A program made the position numbers and the translations under genes. Shown in pieces: positions 1 through 6,728 of a stretch of 26,006 nucleotides of DNA. The DNA lies in contig QGVC01000011.1 in NCBI GenBank assembly GCA_003242645.1, positions 1 to 26,006 of the forward strand, given 5' to 3'. The notes beneath the pieces are model-generated. The model did no database searches, was not told the DNA's origin, and was given only the letters and a program-made list of their open reading frames with translations. Numbering within the stretch: the stretch's first letter is position 1; each line of letters begins with the position of its first letter. This DNA comes from Pseudomonadota bacterium. Lineage in GTDB: Bacteria; Pseudomonadota; Alphaproteobacteria; Rhizobiales; Hyphomicrobiaceae.

Positions 1-50
1 CCCCAAGTATTACAAAGTAGTTTGTCTGCGGCCGCGTTATTGTTTTATAA

Positions 51-257
51 AGGGACGGGGGCGGCCCCGCCCCCCCCGTTCACCCGGGCGCTTGGCAGAA
101 CTGGCGCGCGAACATCAAGTTTCCGATGCCCGGCTATTATGAGATCTGGGCGCGCGCCACTGACAGCGAAGGCGTTGCCCAACCGTTCGCCGTGGCTTGG
201 AACCCGAGGGGTTATGGTACCAACGTGATGCACCGGATCGCGGTGCGTGTGAGCTGA
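51..257 (+). CDS. C-terminal fragment of a sulfite oxidase/dehydrogenase molybdenum subunit (SorA/SoxC type)
   Basis: The frame ending at the TGA of 255-257 reads WQNW, then PGYYEIWARATDSEG, QPFAVAWNPRGYG and NVMHRIAVRVS. This is the end of the Mo-cofactor oxidoreductase dimerisation domain of periplasmic sulfite-oxidising enzymes. Recognisable homology begins near 81. Upstream the frame runs through a C-rich tract (70-77) and hits stops at 48-50 and 18-20, so only the last ~58 residues are present. The catalytic Moco domain is missing, because of a window or contig edge, an assembly error in the C-run, or a real truncation. A c-type cytochrome follows 59 bp downstream, as in sorA-sorB pairs. 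SorA and SoxC cannot be told apart from this fragment. Confidence 0.7.
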   Translation, partial: RDGGGPAPPVHPGAWQNWRANIKFPMPGYYEIWARATDSEGVAQPFAVAWNPRGYGTNVMHRIAVRVS

Positions 258-267
258 GCTGTCTCGG

Positions 268-287
268 GGCGGGCACTCCAGCCCGCC
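268..287 (+). other. 7-bp stem-loop between the sulfite oxidase fragment and the cytochrome gene
   Basis: GGCGGGC (268-274) and GCCCGCC (281-287) pair around a 6-nt loop. No T-run follows, so this is more likely an intercistronic mRNA-stability or attenuation element than an intrinsic terminator. Confidence 0.4.
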
Positions 288-316
288 TCTCCTTAAGGAA
301 ATCTCCGGAAAAACTA

Positions 317-631
317 ATGACTAAGACTGCTCGTGCCGCACTGGCGCTGGTCAGTGCACTGCTGTTGGTCACCACTGTCGAGGCCGGCGAATTCGGCGTC
401 CTCGTCGAGGGCAAAGGCGCCGAAGAAACGTATTACGCTTGCTCAGCCTGCCATTCGGAGAAGTTGATCGCGCAACAGGGTCTGACGCGCGAACGCTGGA
501 ATGAGCTCATCGACTGGATGATCGAGGAGCAGGGCATGCCGGAGCTCGACGAAAACGAGCGAAACCTGATCCTCGATTACCTCGCCCAAAACTACGGCCC
601 CGGCAGGCCAAACTATCCCTTCAAGAAGTAA
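317..631 (+). CDS. small periplasmic c-type cytochrome, likely sulfite dehydrogenase electron acceptor (SorB-like)
   Basis: 104 residues. An N-terminal export signal (basic MTKTAR, hydrophobic core, cleavage near VEAG) is followed by one haem c motif, CSACH, at about residues 42-46. A helical C-terminal region includes LTRERWNELIDWMIEEQGM, whose Met is a candidate distal haem ligand. One haem and the position directly after a sulfite oxidase C-terminus suggest it accepts electrons from sulfite oxidation in the periplasm. I chose the ATG at 317 because the signal peptide starts there and AAGGAA lies upstream; the open frame extends further 5' without looking like protein. Its stop is only 6 bp from the end of the convergent anti-sigma gene, with no terminator between them. 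The SorB assignment rests mainly on context. Confidence 0.75.
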   Translation: MTKTARAALALVSALLLVTTVEAGEFGVLVEGKGAEETYYACSACHSEKLIAQQGLTRERWNELIDWMIEEQGMPELDENERNLILDYLAQNYGPGRPNYPFKK

Positions 632-637
632 GATCCC

Positions 638-1411
638 TTACGCGCAGGGCTGCGCCTGCTCCGTCGCCGAACGAACCGCCACGCGCAACGGCGCTCCCCC
701 GCTACGCCGCAGGCTTTCCGCCCGAGCATAGGCGGCAATGGCCTCGAAGCGGGCCCTGTCCATGCCTGTCGCGACCAGAAGGTACTGTTTGGACCCAACG
801 GACCATTGCGCCTCAAGCGTTCCGCCAACTGGGCTTCTGGGAAGGCTCTCGCCTCCCTCTGTCACTGCGATGGTAAGACTGCAGCCGTTGCGCCCGCGGT
901 AGTGCATGGCGACCAGGCTCGCTTCGCCCACTTTTTCGCTCCGCACATCGACCAAGGTGAGCCGGGCAACGGAGAGATCGAGAGCGGATAGGTCTCCCAT
1001 TCCTCCGGTGGAGATCTCAGCAACCGGCGTAATCGGAGAAATCACGTAGGCATTGGCGGAAAGCTCCGTATGAAGCCTTGTCGCTACGTCACGCCAATCG
1101 CCCGCGCTGGATTGCTGTGAGAGATGGAGGACGCCCAAAGTAATTGCAGCGACCAAGGCAGCGGCAGCCGCAGGAAGCCTTATCGCGCGAATGAGCTGAT
1201 CTACGCGGCACCGCGGCACCTGGATGCGGTGCGCTACTGCCGGCCTGAGGCGCGCAAGATTGGACTTGAGTCTTTTGATCTCCGAAAGCGAATTCGCCAG
1301 AACGGCATCACGTGCAAGCCGTTGCTCGACCGCCACACGATCCTCCGGCGGCAGCTCGTTGTCGGCGTAAGCGTTGATCAGCTCCCAGTCGCTAGAATTC
1401 GGGGTGGACAT
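638..1411 (-). CDS. membrane-anchored anti-sigma factor
   Basis: 257 residues, directly downstream of an ECF sigma gene on the same strand. The N-terminal segment WELINAYADNELPPEDRVAVEQ is typical of anti-sigma domains that bind sigma in the cytoplasm. One transmembrane helix lies at about residues 79-97, and the C-terminal ~155 residues would be periplasmic. The zinc-binding HxxxCxxC motif of ZAS-type anti-sigmas is absent, so sensing would not use that zinc site. A TTG lies one codon upstream (1412-1414), but the ATG at 1409-1411 is the better start. The pair is convergent with the sulfite oxidase/cytochrome genes. In Sinorhizobium meliloti the sulfite dehydrogenase sorT lies by the sigma factor RpoE4 and its anti-sigma, which suggests the same regulatory link here. 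That is inference. Confidence 0.8.
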   Translation of the reverse strand: MSTPNSSDWELINAYADNELPPEDRVAVEQRLARDAVLANSLSEIKRLKSNLARLRPAVAHRIQVPRCRVDQLIRAIRLPAAAAALVAAITLGVLHLSQQSSAGDWRDVATRLHTELSANAYVISPITPVAEISTGGMGDLSALDLSVARLTLVDVRSEKVGEASLVAMHYRGRNGCSLTIAVTEGGESLPRSPVGGTLEAQWSVGSKQYLLVATGMDRARFEAIAAYARAESLRRSGGAPLRVAVRSATEQAQPCA

Positions 1412-1416
1412 CAAGT

Positions 1417-1926
1417 TTACGCCTTCATCCTTTTGCGGAACGGGCGAACGTTCGAGTCTTCTATCAGCTCTAGCATGGAACGCCTTGCACGGCTTATGCG
1501 GCTCATCACCGTACCTACTGGGACTCCAATGATTTCGCTCGCTTCTGAGTAGGTGAATCCAAGGATGTCGATGAGGCAGATAATCTCGCGATCCCGCGGA
1601 GCGAGCCTTTCATAGGCTTGGCGCACGAGCAGCATCTCCACCGGATCACCATCGTCTCGCTCATCTGCCAGCTGCGCCTCGGATTGCAAATAGCTTGCGC
1701 GGACCCTCTGCCGGCGCTGCAGGTCGAGAAACAAATTCTTCAAGATGCGAAAGGCCCAGGGCCGCAAACGCTTAGGCTCCGGCGGAAGTCTGGTCTGTAG
1801 AACTCGCAACAGCGCCTCGTGCACAAGGTCCTCCGCTGTTGCCGTGTCGAGCGTCAGGCTTTGCGCATAGGCCAGCAGCTCTGGATGCAGAGCTGTCACT
1901 GCGCGTCTGCTCGACCACCACCTCAC
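1417..1926 (-). CDS. ECF-family RNA polymerase sigma factor
   Basis: 169 residues from a GTG at 1924-1926 that follows a GAAGGGC ribosome-binding site. The open frame runs further upstream to 2043, but that part does not resemble a sigma factor. Region 2 spans about residues 13-75 (LLAYAQSLTL, AEDLVHEALLRVLQ, RPWAFRILKNLFLDLQRR). Region 4 spans about 103-152 (LAPRDREIICLIDILGFTYSEAS, then VPVGTVMSRISRARRSM). There is no region 3, as expected for ECF sigmas. The stop is a few bases before the start of the anti-sigma gene, the usual sigma/anti-sigma operon. It probably directs RNA polymerase to a small envelope or sulfur-compound regulon; the targets cannot be read from this sequence. An alternative GTG lies at 1897-1899. 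Confidence 0.85.
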   Translation of the reverse strand: MRWWSSRRAVTALHPELLAYAQSLTLDTATAEDLVHEALLRVLQTRLPPEPKRLRPWAFRILKNLFLDLQRRQRVRASYLQSEAQLADERDDGDPVEMLLVRQAYERLAPRDREIICLIDILGFTYSEASEIIGVPVGTVMSRISRARRSMLELIEDSNVRPFRKRMKA

Positions 1927-2073
1927 GCTACTTGCCCTTCGGCCCCCGACAGACTGAATCCAGTTAGGCCAATGTGCCGGCCCCGTTGCGACTCGGCAAG
2001 GTCTCTCCCGAGACATTGACCGGCTCTGCTTCGTGCGCCACATGCCTTGGCGGGGTGCCCCGGGGTAGTATCG

Positions 2074-2490
2074 ATGGCGAACAGCAGTCCTTGGCGCGAC
2101 GCGCGCTCACCCAGCCTGGAAGACCTGGAAGTCTTGGCTGCAGAGGCTTGGGAGAGACTGCCTCAACACTTCCGCGACATGTGTCGAGGCCTCGTCATTC
2201 GCGTGGAGGACTTCGCTTCCGAAGAGGTGCTGAAGGAGCTTGGTATCGAAAGCCCATTCGATCTCATGGGCCTTTACCAGGGAGTAAGCCTCACCAGGAA
2301 AAGCTTCAGCGATCCGTCAGCTGAGCCCGATATGATCTTCCTCTACCGCCGAGCTATTCTCGATTACTGGGCCGAGAAAGATGAAACCCTTGGGGACATC
2401 GTCACTCACGTACTCGTGCACGAGATCGGCCATCATTTCGGCTTCTCGGACGAGGATATGGAGCGAATCGAGGAGGAAGCGAAATCTTGA
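2074..2490 (+). CDS. zincin-like metallopeptidase family protein (COG3824/DUF1025-like)
   Basis: 138 residues, cytoplasmic (no signal peptide or membrane helix). The diagnostic segment is near the C-terminus: HVLVHEIGHHFGFSDEDME, with HEIGH at 116-120 giving two zinc-ligand His and the catalytic Glu, and acidic residues at 127-129 that could supply the third ligand. The region ahead (SPFDLMGLYQGV, then IFLYRRAILDYWA) fits the small minimal-gluzincin family seen in many alphaproteobacteria, whose substrate is unknown. I chose the ATG at 2074; a TTG at 2047 in frame would add nine residues. The gene is divergent from the ECF sigma gene. Whether it belongs to that regulon is not shown. Confidence 0.8.
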   Translation: MANSSPWRDARSPSLEDLEVLAAEAWERLPQHFRDMCRGLVIRVEDFASEEVLKELGIESPFDLMGLYQGVSLTRKSFSDPSAEPDMIFLYRRAILDYWAEKDETLGDIVTHVLVHEIGHHFGFSDEDMERIEEEAKS

Positions 2491-2602
2491 TCACAGGCAG
2501 ATGCTTCACATTCCCATTGCATGCCGACCTGTAGCGGAAGATCTTACCTCTGATTAACTGAAGCCATCCCTAGAGGGCACAACCGAGCATCTGGGTGGGG
2601 GG

Positions 2603-3133
2603 ATGATGGCCAGGTTCTCGAAAATCATCGCACGGTCTTTAGGTCTTCTGCTCGTAGTAGCTGTGGGCATCTCTTGGCCCACCCGTGGCTTCTCGGAGCC
2701 GCCAACTCCAGAGCAGTACGTCGCCCACGTGGGAGGTGGCGCGAAGATCGTCCCTCCCGGCCAGCTTGTGCTTGATAATAAGCGCGTCTATTGCGGACAG
2801 CGCCCCACGGTTCTCGATCCCAACCTCGACGACTATGGCGCTGCTTATCCCGGATTCCTAATCCTCAATCCCCGCCTCTTGGCGCGCGTCTCGACACCCG
2901 TGAAGCTCTGGATTCACGCGCATGAGTGCGGCCACCAGTTCCGCGGACCAGACGAGGAGACCGCTGACTGCTTCGCCGTTCAACGCGGTCGCCGCGAGGG
3001 TTGGCTGACGCCCCAAGGCCTAGAGGAAGTCTGCCAGTTCATTACCCCCGCCCGGAGCACGAGCATGCACCTCTCCGGCTCACACCGCTGTCAGGCCATG
3101 CGCCAATGCTACGCGGACCCACGGGTCCGCTGA
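2603..3133 (+). CDS. exported protein with HECGH putative zinc site, function unknown
   Basis: 176 residues. A signal peptide is clear: basic start, hydrophobic stretch at about 10-24, cleavage near GFSEP. The key segment is HAHECGHQFRGPDEETADC, with HECGH at 107-111 and DEETADC (117-123) about six residues later, spaced like the third-ligand region of gluzincins. Six cysteines occur in the exported part (64, 109, 123, 144, 163, 169), which suggests disulfides in the periplasm. The start is ATG 2603 or ATG 2606, next to a GGGTGGGGGG tract. I do not recognise a named family. A secreted peptidase is plausible, but Cys inside HExxH and the small size leave a non-enzymatic metal-binding role open. 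It is the second HExxH gene in tandem, and unrelated in sequence to its neighbour. Confidence 0.65.
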   Translation: MMARFSKIIARSLGLLLVVAVGISWPTRGFSEPPTPEQYVAHVGGGAKIVPPGQLVLDNKRVYCGQRPTVLDPNLDDYGAAYPGFLILNPRLLARVSTPVKLWIHAHECGHQFRGPDEETADCFAVQRGRREGWLTPQGLEEVCQFITPARSTSMHLSGSHRCQAMRQCYADPRVR

Positions 3134-3138
3134 GTCCC

Positions 3139-3167
3139 TTGACGCGATAGCACCTTCTCGCCTTTAT
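3139..3167 (+). promoter_or_regulatory. probable sigma-70 promoter of leuD
   Basis: TTGACG (3139-3144), a 17-bp spacer and CTTTAT (3162-3167) match the rhizobial housekeeping pattern. A start near 3174 would give a leader of about 55 nt. Confidence 0.5.
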
Positions 3168-3183
3168 GACAGGTAACTATTGG

Positions 3184-3207
3184 GCCGCCCCGCAGTCACT
3201 GGGCGGC
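3184..3207 (+). promoter_or_regulatory. stem-loop in the leuD leader
   Basis: GCCGCCC (3184-3190) pairs with GGGCGGC (3201-3207) around a 10-nt loop. It lies between the predicted promoter and the GAGGA ribosome-binding site (3219-3223). The adjacent GGGCC (3182-3186) could instead pair with GGCCC near 3215. There is no T-run or visible leader peptide, so its role is open. Confidence 0.35.
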
Positions 3208-3229
3208 TGAACCGGGCCCGAGGACAACA

Positions 3230-3835
3230 ATGCAGAAGTTCACGACGTTGACCGGCGTGGCTGCCCCACTGCCGTTGATCAATATCGACACCGATATGAT
3301 CATCCCCAAGCAGTTCCTGAAGACGATCAAAAGGACCGGCTTGGGGAAGGCGCTCTTCTACGATCTGCGGTACGACGAGAACGGCAACGAGAACCCGGAT
3401 TTCGTCCTCAACAAGCCGGCGTACCGGAATGCCGAAATCCTAGTCGCGGGCGATAATTTCGGGTGTGGCTCCAGCCGTGAGCATGCTCCTTGGGCGCTGC
3501 TCGACTTCGGCATCCGCTGCATCATCTCGACCAGTTTCGCGGACATCTTCTACAACAACTGCTTCAAGAACGGCATTTTGCCGATCAAGGTGAAGCCCGA
3601 GGAGCTCCAAGTGCTGATGGACGATGCCAGCCGCGGCGCCAACGCCAAGCTCACCATAGACCTTGAGAAGCAGGAAATCCGCAGGCCAGACGGCGGAGTG
3701 ATCACTTTTGACATCGACCCCTTCCGCAAACATTGCCTGCTCAACGGCCTCGACGACATCGGGTTGACGCTGCAAAAGGAAGCGGCCATCCGCGCCTACG
3801 AGGAGAAGATGGCTGCACTGCGCCCCTGGGCATGA
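3230..3835 (+). CDS. leuD: 3-isopropylmalate dehydratase small subunit
   Basis: 201 residues, the usual length of LeuD. It forms the swivelling small subunit that, with LeuC (4Fe-4S), isomerises 2-isopropylmalate to 3-isopropylmalate in leucine biosynthesis. Signature segments are [23 protein letters not shown] near the N-terminus and [19 protein letters not shown] at about 72-90, the conserved GSSREHA substrate loop. [17 protein letters not shown] follows. The ATG at 3230 has a GAGGA ribosome-binding site and its own promoter. LeuC and LeuB are not encoded in the window. In many relatives leuD, leuB and asd are close and co-oriented, whereas here the next gene is asd on the opposite strand. 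Intact and ordinary as a protein. Confidence 0.97.
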   Translation: MQKFTTLTGVAAPLPLINIDTDMIIPKQFLKTIKRTGLGKALFYDLRYDENGNENPDFVLNKPAYRNAEILVAGDNFGCGSSREHAPWALLDFGIRCIISTSFADIFYNNCFKNGILPIKVKPEELQVLMDDASRGANAKLTIDLEKQEIRRPDGGVITFDIDPFRKHCLLNGLDDIGLTLQKEAAIRAYEEKMAALRPWA

Positions 3836-3857
3836 GTTTGGGAGCGACCGAAACGCA

Positions 3858-3884
3858 AAAGGGCAGGCCAAGCGCCTGCCCTTT
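3858..3884. terminator. bidirectional intrinsic terminator between leuD and asd
   Basis: AAAGGGCAGGC (3858-3868) and GCCTGCCCTTT (3874-3884) form an 11-bp stem with a 5-nt loop. GTTCTT follows on the plus strand and TTTT-rich sequence on the minus strand. It lies between the ends of two convergent genes, so it probably serves both. Confidence 0.8.
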
Positions 3885-3911
3885 GTTCTTGGCTCGTCGC
3901 CGTGAAGCTCT

Positions 3912-4940
3912 TTAGGCCGCTCTTGTCAGAAGGTTACGGTTGATCAGCGTCTCAGCAATCTGAACCGTGTTGAGTGCAGCACCCTTGAGCAAGTTGTCGG
4001 CGACGATCCACATCGCGAGCCCATTTTCGACGGTGGGGTCCTCGCGGATGCGGCTGACGAATGTCGCGAACTCGCCAGCGGCCTCGACCGGCGTCACGTA
4101 GCCACCTGGCTCGCGCTTGTCGACGACCAACACACCGGGCGCCTCCCGGAGAATGTTCCGCGCCTCCTCGGCCGTTATCGGCTTCTCGAACTCGATGTGC
4201 ACCGCTTCCGAGTGGCCGACGAAGACCGGCACACGTACGCACGTGGCCGTCACCTTGATCTTCGGATCAAGGATCTTCTTGGTCTCGGCCACCATCTTCC
4301 ATTCCTCTTTCGTGTAGCCGTCCTCCATGAAGACGTCGATGTGGGGAATGACGTTGAACGCGATCTCCTTCGGGAACTTCTTCGGCTCGACCTCTTGGCC
4401 AGGAACGTACTTGCCCTTGGTCTGGTACCAAAGCTCGTCCATAGCCTCCTTGCCGGCGCCAGAAACGGATTGATAGGTGGCAACGACCACCCGCTTGATC
4501 GTCGCGTAATCATGCAGAGGCTTCAGCACGACGACCATCTGCGCCGTCGAGCAATTCGGATTGGCGATGATGTTCTTCTTCCTGAAGCCTCTTACGGCAT
4601 CGGCGTTCACTTCCGGCACGATCAACGGCACATCCAGGTCGTAACGCCATGCCGACGAGTTATCGATGACCGTGCAGCCGGTGGCGGCAATGCGGGGTGC
4701 CCATTCCCTGGAAACGGCAGCCCCCGCCGACATAAGGCAGAAGTCGGCCTTTCTGAAGTCGAATTGCTCGATGTCTAAGCATTTGAGCGTTTTGTCGCCG
4801 TAGCTGACCTCGGTGCCAATGGAGCGACGCGAGGCGATTGGGTAAACCTCGTCCGCAGGAAAGCGGCGCTCCGCCAGGACATTCAGCATCTCGCGGCCTA
4901 CGTTGCCCGTAGCGCCAACAACAGCGACCTTGTAGCCCAT
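3912..4940 (-). CDS. asd: aspartate-semialdehyde dehydrogenase
   Basis: 342 residues. It reduces aspartyl phosphate with NADPH to aspartate semialdehyde, the branch point to lysine/diaminopimelate, threonine and methionine. The N-terminus MGYKVAVVGATGNVGREML is the NADP-binding Rossmann loop. NPNCSTAQ places the catalytic cysteine at residue 130. SVSGAGKEAMDELW (158-171) and RVPVFVGHSEAVHIEF follow, the latter carrying the active-site His. The open frame continues 46 codons upstream, but that stretch is not conserved and overlaps leader hairpins, so the ATG at 4938-4940 is chosen, with a GAGAGAAAG-like ribosome-binding site. It is downstream of the DUF1178 gene on the same strand but separated by 188 bp with promoter- and terminator-like elements. 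Confidence 0.96.
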   Translation of the reverse strand: MGYKVAVVGATGNVGREMLNVLAERRFPADEVYPIASRRSIGTEVSYGDKTLKCLDIEQFDFRKADFCLMSAGAAVSREWAPRIAATGCTVIDNSSAWRYDLDVPLIVPEVNADAVRGFRKKNIIANPNCSTAQMVVVLKPLHDYATIKRVVVATYQSVSGAGKEAMDELWYQTKGKYVPGQEVEPKKFPKEIAFNVIPHIDVFMEDGYTKEEWKMVAETKKILDPKIKVTATCVRVPVFVGHSEAVHIEFEKPITAEEARNILREAPGVLVVDKREPGGYVTPVEAAGEFATFVSRIREDPTVENGLAMWIVADNLLKGAALNTVQIAETLINRNLLTRAA

Positions 4941-4958
4941 GACTGATCTTTCTCTCGC

Positions 4959-4986
4959 AAAAATCGGGGCCCCGGGTACTGGCCCC
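4959..4986 (-). promoter_or_regulatory. terminator-like hairpin in the asd 5' leader (possible attenuator)
   Basis: Read on the minus strand, GGGGCC (4986-4981) pairs with GGCCCC (4971-4966), then GA and TTTTT (4963-4959). The T-run ends about 18 nt before the asd ATG, leaving room only for the ribosome-binding site. An intrinsic terminator here would stop transcription entering asd, so it could be an attenuator or a processing site. It could instead end read-through from the upstream gene cluster. Confidence 0.4.
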
Positions 4987-4992
4987 GCGCAC

Positions 4993-5020
4993 GGATTAGA
5001 CGATCCTAGCCAGGAATCAA
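4993..5020 (-). promoter_or_regulatory. possible asd promoter
   Basis: Minus strand TTGATT (5020-5015), a 16-bp spacer and TAATCC (4998-4993). A start near 4987 would place the GC-rich hairpin at the very 5' end of the asd mRNA. Confidence 0.35.
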
Positions 5021-5032
5021 TAGATTCGACGC

Positions 5033-5063
5033 AAAAAGACGCGCGTCCCATCTCCGAGACGCG
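5033..5063 (-). terminator. possible terminator of the comF-to-DUF1178 transcript
   Basis: Minus strand CGCGTC (5063-5058) pairs with GACGCG (5047-5042), followed after 4 nt by TTTTT (5037-5033). The hairpin lies 66 bp past the DUF1178 stop. A closer 7-bp hairpin (CTTTGCC/GGCAAAG, about 5104-5125) lacks a T-run. Confidence 0.4.
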
Positions 5064-5128
5064 GCCACGCCGACTCATGAAGTCATTTGACGGTAAACAT
5101 CACCTTTGCCGGTCCCAGGCAAAGCCCA

Positions 5129-5575
5129 TCAGTTATGGTCCTCCGGGAGCCGCGGCAAAGGATAGAACTCGATCCCTTCCTCGTGCAGTTCCCGAGCCTC
5201 TTCGAGGGTCGCTTCTCCGTAAATCCCCCGCTTCTCGACCTCGTCGTAGTGCATCTTGCGGGCTTCCTCCGCGAACCTTGGCCCGACGTACTCCGCATTC
5301 TTCTCGACCTCGGCACGGAGTCTCCGAAGCAAGGCCAGCAGCTCACGGCGCTTTTGCGCCTCGGCGGTTGCTTCAGGATTGGCGATCGCCATCTCCTTCG
5401 ATTTGGACCGGCTCGGCTGAATGTTCGGCGCCATCAAGGCCTTGGCGATCCTCGTCGAGTTGCATTGCGGGCAGGAGACGAGGTTGAGCTTCACCTGCTT
5501 GTCGAAGTCAGCACTGTTGCTGAACCAAGCTTCGAACGTATGGTTGTTATGGCATTGCAAGCTGTAGCGGATCAT
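5129..5575 (-). CDS. DUF1178 family protein
   Basis: 148 residues. The N-terminus MIRYSLQCHNNHTFEAWF and the following CPQC (about residues 35-38) suggest a small zinc-ribbon-like fold typical of DUF1178. The middle is a charged helical stretch rich in Glu and Arg, and the C-terminal GIYGEATLEEARELHEEGIEFYPLPRLP is the strongly conserved family ending. The function of the family is unknown. The ATG at 5573-5575 matches the family N-terminus; an upstream TTG (5582-5584) would overlap the nitrilase stop. It lies 5 bp after the carbon-nitrogen hydrolase gene and probably shares its transcript, a pairing I know from other alphaproteobacteria. Confidence 0.85.
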   Translation of the reverse strand: MIRYSLQCHNNHTFEAWFSNSADFDKQVKLNLVSCPQCNSTRIAKALMAPNIQPSRSKSKEMAIANPEATAEAQKRRELLALLRRLRAEVEKNAEYVGPRFAEEARKMHYDEVEKRGIYGEATLEEARELHEEGIEFYPLPRLPEDHN

Positions 5576-5580
5576 AGCCT

Positions 5581-6456
5581 TCAACTCGCATGTAAATCAG
5601 ACGAGCTGTGGACCACCTCGAACGCCCGATCGTGCTGCAGCGAAGGTATACGCCGGCGCGCTTCCTCGACTGCCTTCATATCAATATCCGCCACTATGAC
5701 GGACGGCCCCTCGCCATCGGCTTCCGCAAGGATTTCGCCCCACGGCGATAGGATGAGACTGTGCCCATATGTGGTCCGCCCGTTCTCATGGTTGCCGACC
5801 TGGGCCGCAGCGAGAATGAAGCATTGGGACTCGATCGCGCGCGCCCTGAGCAAGACGTGCCAGTGCGCCTGCCCCGTTGGCACGGTAAATGCGGACGGCA
5901 CTGCTATGAGCTGAGCACCCGCCTTGGCCAAGGCCCGATAGAGTGCCGGAAATCGCAAGTCGTAGCAGATCGTCAGCCCCAATGTTCCCCATGGTAGGTC
6001 TACCAGAACCGCCTTGCTGCCGGGCTCGAAGTTGCGGCTTTCGCGGTAGCTCTCGCCACCCGGCAACTCGACGTCAAACATATGGATTTTATCGTAGCGC
6101 GCCGCAATTCGGCCCTCTGGCGTGAAGAGATAGGAGCGATTGGCAATTTTGTCAGGCTTCACCAGGACGCCCATGGAGCCCAGGTGTAGCCAGATGCCGA
6201 GCTCGCGCGCCAGGGCCTGACAGTGGGCGATGGCTGGATTGCCTTCCTCCGGCCGCGTTTCGACGAACAACCGCGCCCGATCTCGCTCCATGAGCACGGA
6301 GACTTCCGGGGTCTGGACGTATTGGGCTCCTGCAGCCGCGGCCTCACGCACCAGCCGGCTCAGCTCGGTGAGATTGCGAGCCACATCGCGGCCAGTGCAC
6401 ATCTGCACCAAGCCAGCTCTGAACGTGCTGCTGGCTCCGGCAGCGGCCATCCTCAT
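5581..6456 (-). CDS. carbon-nitrogen hydrolase (Nit1/Nit2-like, probable deaminated glutathione amidase)
   Basis: 291 residues, nitrilase-superfamily length. The Glu-Lys-Cys triad is visible: E51 in QTPEVS, K123 in YDKIHMFDVELPGG and C164 in LTICYDLRFP. The segments ESRNFEPGSKAV and RARAIESQCFILAAAQVG are also typical. Closest in style to Nit1/Nit2 enzymes, which hydrolyse deaminated glutathione or omega-amides of 2-oxo acids. The adjacent glutaredoxin gene fits a glutathione-related repair role, but the exact substrate is inferred. The start codon overlaps the grxC stop by ATGA (6453-6456), so translation is probably coupled. Confidence 0.9.
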   Translation of the reverse strand: MRMAAAGASSTFRAGLVQMCTGRDVARNLTELSRLVREAAAAGAQYVQTPEVSVLMERDRARLFVETRPEEGNPAIAHCQALARELGIWLHLGSMGVLVKPDKIANRSYLFTPEGRIAARYDKIHMFDVELPGGESYRESRNFEPGSKAVLVDLPWGTLGLTICYDLRFPALYRALAKAGAQLIAVPSAFTVPTGQAHWHVLLRARAIESQCFILAAAQVGNHENGRTTYGHSLILSPWGEILAEADGEGPSVIVADIDMKAVEEARRRIPSLQHDRAFEVVHSSSDLHAS

Positions 6457-6728
6457 CCTCCGGCGTCGAGCACGCTCGACAATAGCTTGTCGAGCTCGCC
6501 CTTGCGATCGAGCTCATAGAGATCGTCGCACCCGCCGACGTGATGCTCCCCGATCCAGATCTGAGGAACGGTGCTGCGACCGCCGGCCTTCTTTGCCATT
6601 TCGGCCCTCACGTCCGGTTTGCCGGTGACGTCGATCTCCTCGTAGGTGACGCCCTTGCGCTCAAGCAGTTGCTTCGCCATCTGGCAATAAGGGCAGAAGA
6701 TCGTTGTGTAAATCGTAATTCTTGACAT
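6453..6728 (-). CDS. grxC: glutaredoxin 3
   Basis: 91 residues, standard for GrxC. The dithiol active site CPYC is at 12-15, TVPQIWI carries the cis-proline, and GGCDDLYELDRKG is the glutathione-binding C-terminal motif. It reduces protein and mixed disulfides with glutathione in the cytoplasm. The open frame runs 62 codons further upstream without glutaredoxin similarity; the ATG at 6726-6728 gives the standard N-terminus MSRITIYTTIFCPYC. It lies 95 bp downstream of comF and overlaps the nitrilase start by 4 bp. Confidence 0.95.
   Translation of the reverse strand: MSRITIYTTIFCPYCQMAKQLLERKGVTYEEIDVTGKPDVRAEMAKKAGGRSTVPQIWIGEHHVGGCDDLYELDRKGELDKLLSSVLDAGG

Noticed and set aside
28..35. GCGGCCGC (NotI site) near the window start as a sign of cloning vector
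   Set aside because: The same octamer occurs at 19737-19744 inside normal genomic sequence, so it is expected by GC content and is not evidence of vector.
4941..5078. 46-residue N-terminal extension of Asd
   Set aside because: The in-frame extension is not conserved, covers leader hairpins, and the protein starts perfectly with its Rossmann strand at the ATG of 4940.
5087..5914. 275-codon plus-strand frame across the DUF1178 and nitrilase genes
   Set aside because: It is antisense to two conserved genes with complete motifs and has no ribosome-binding site or family similarity.
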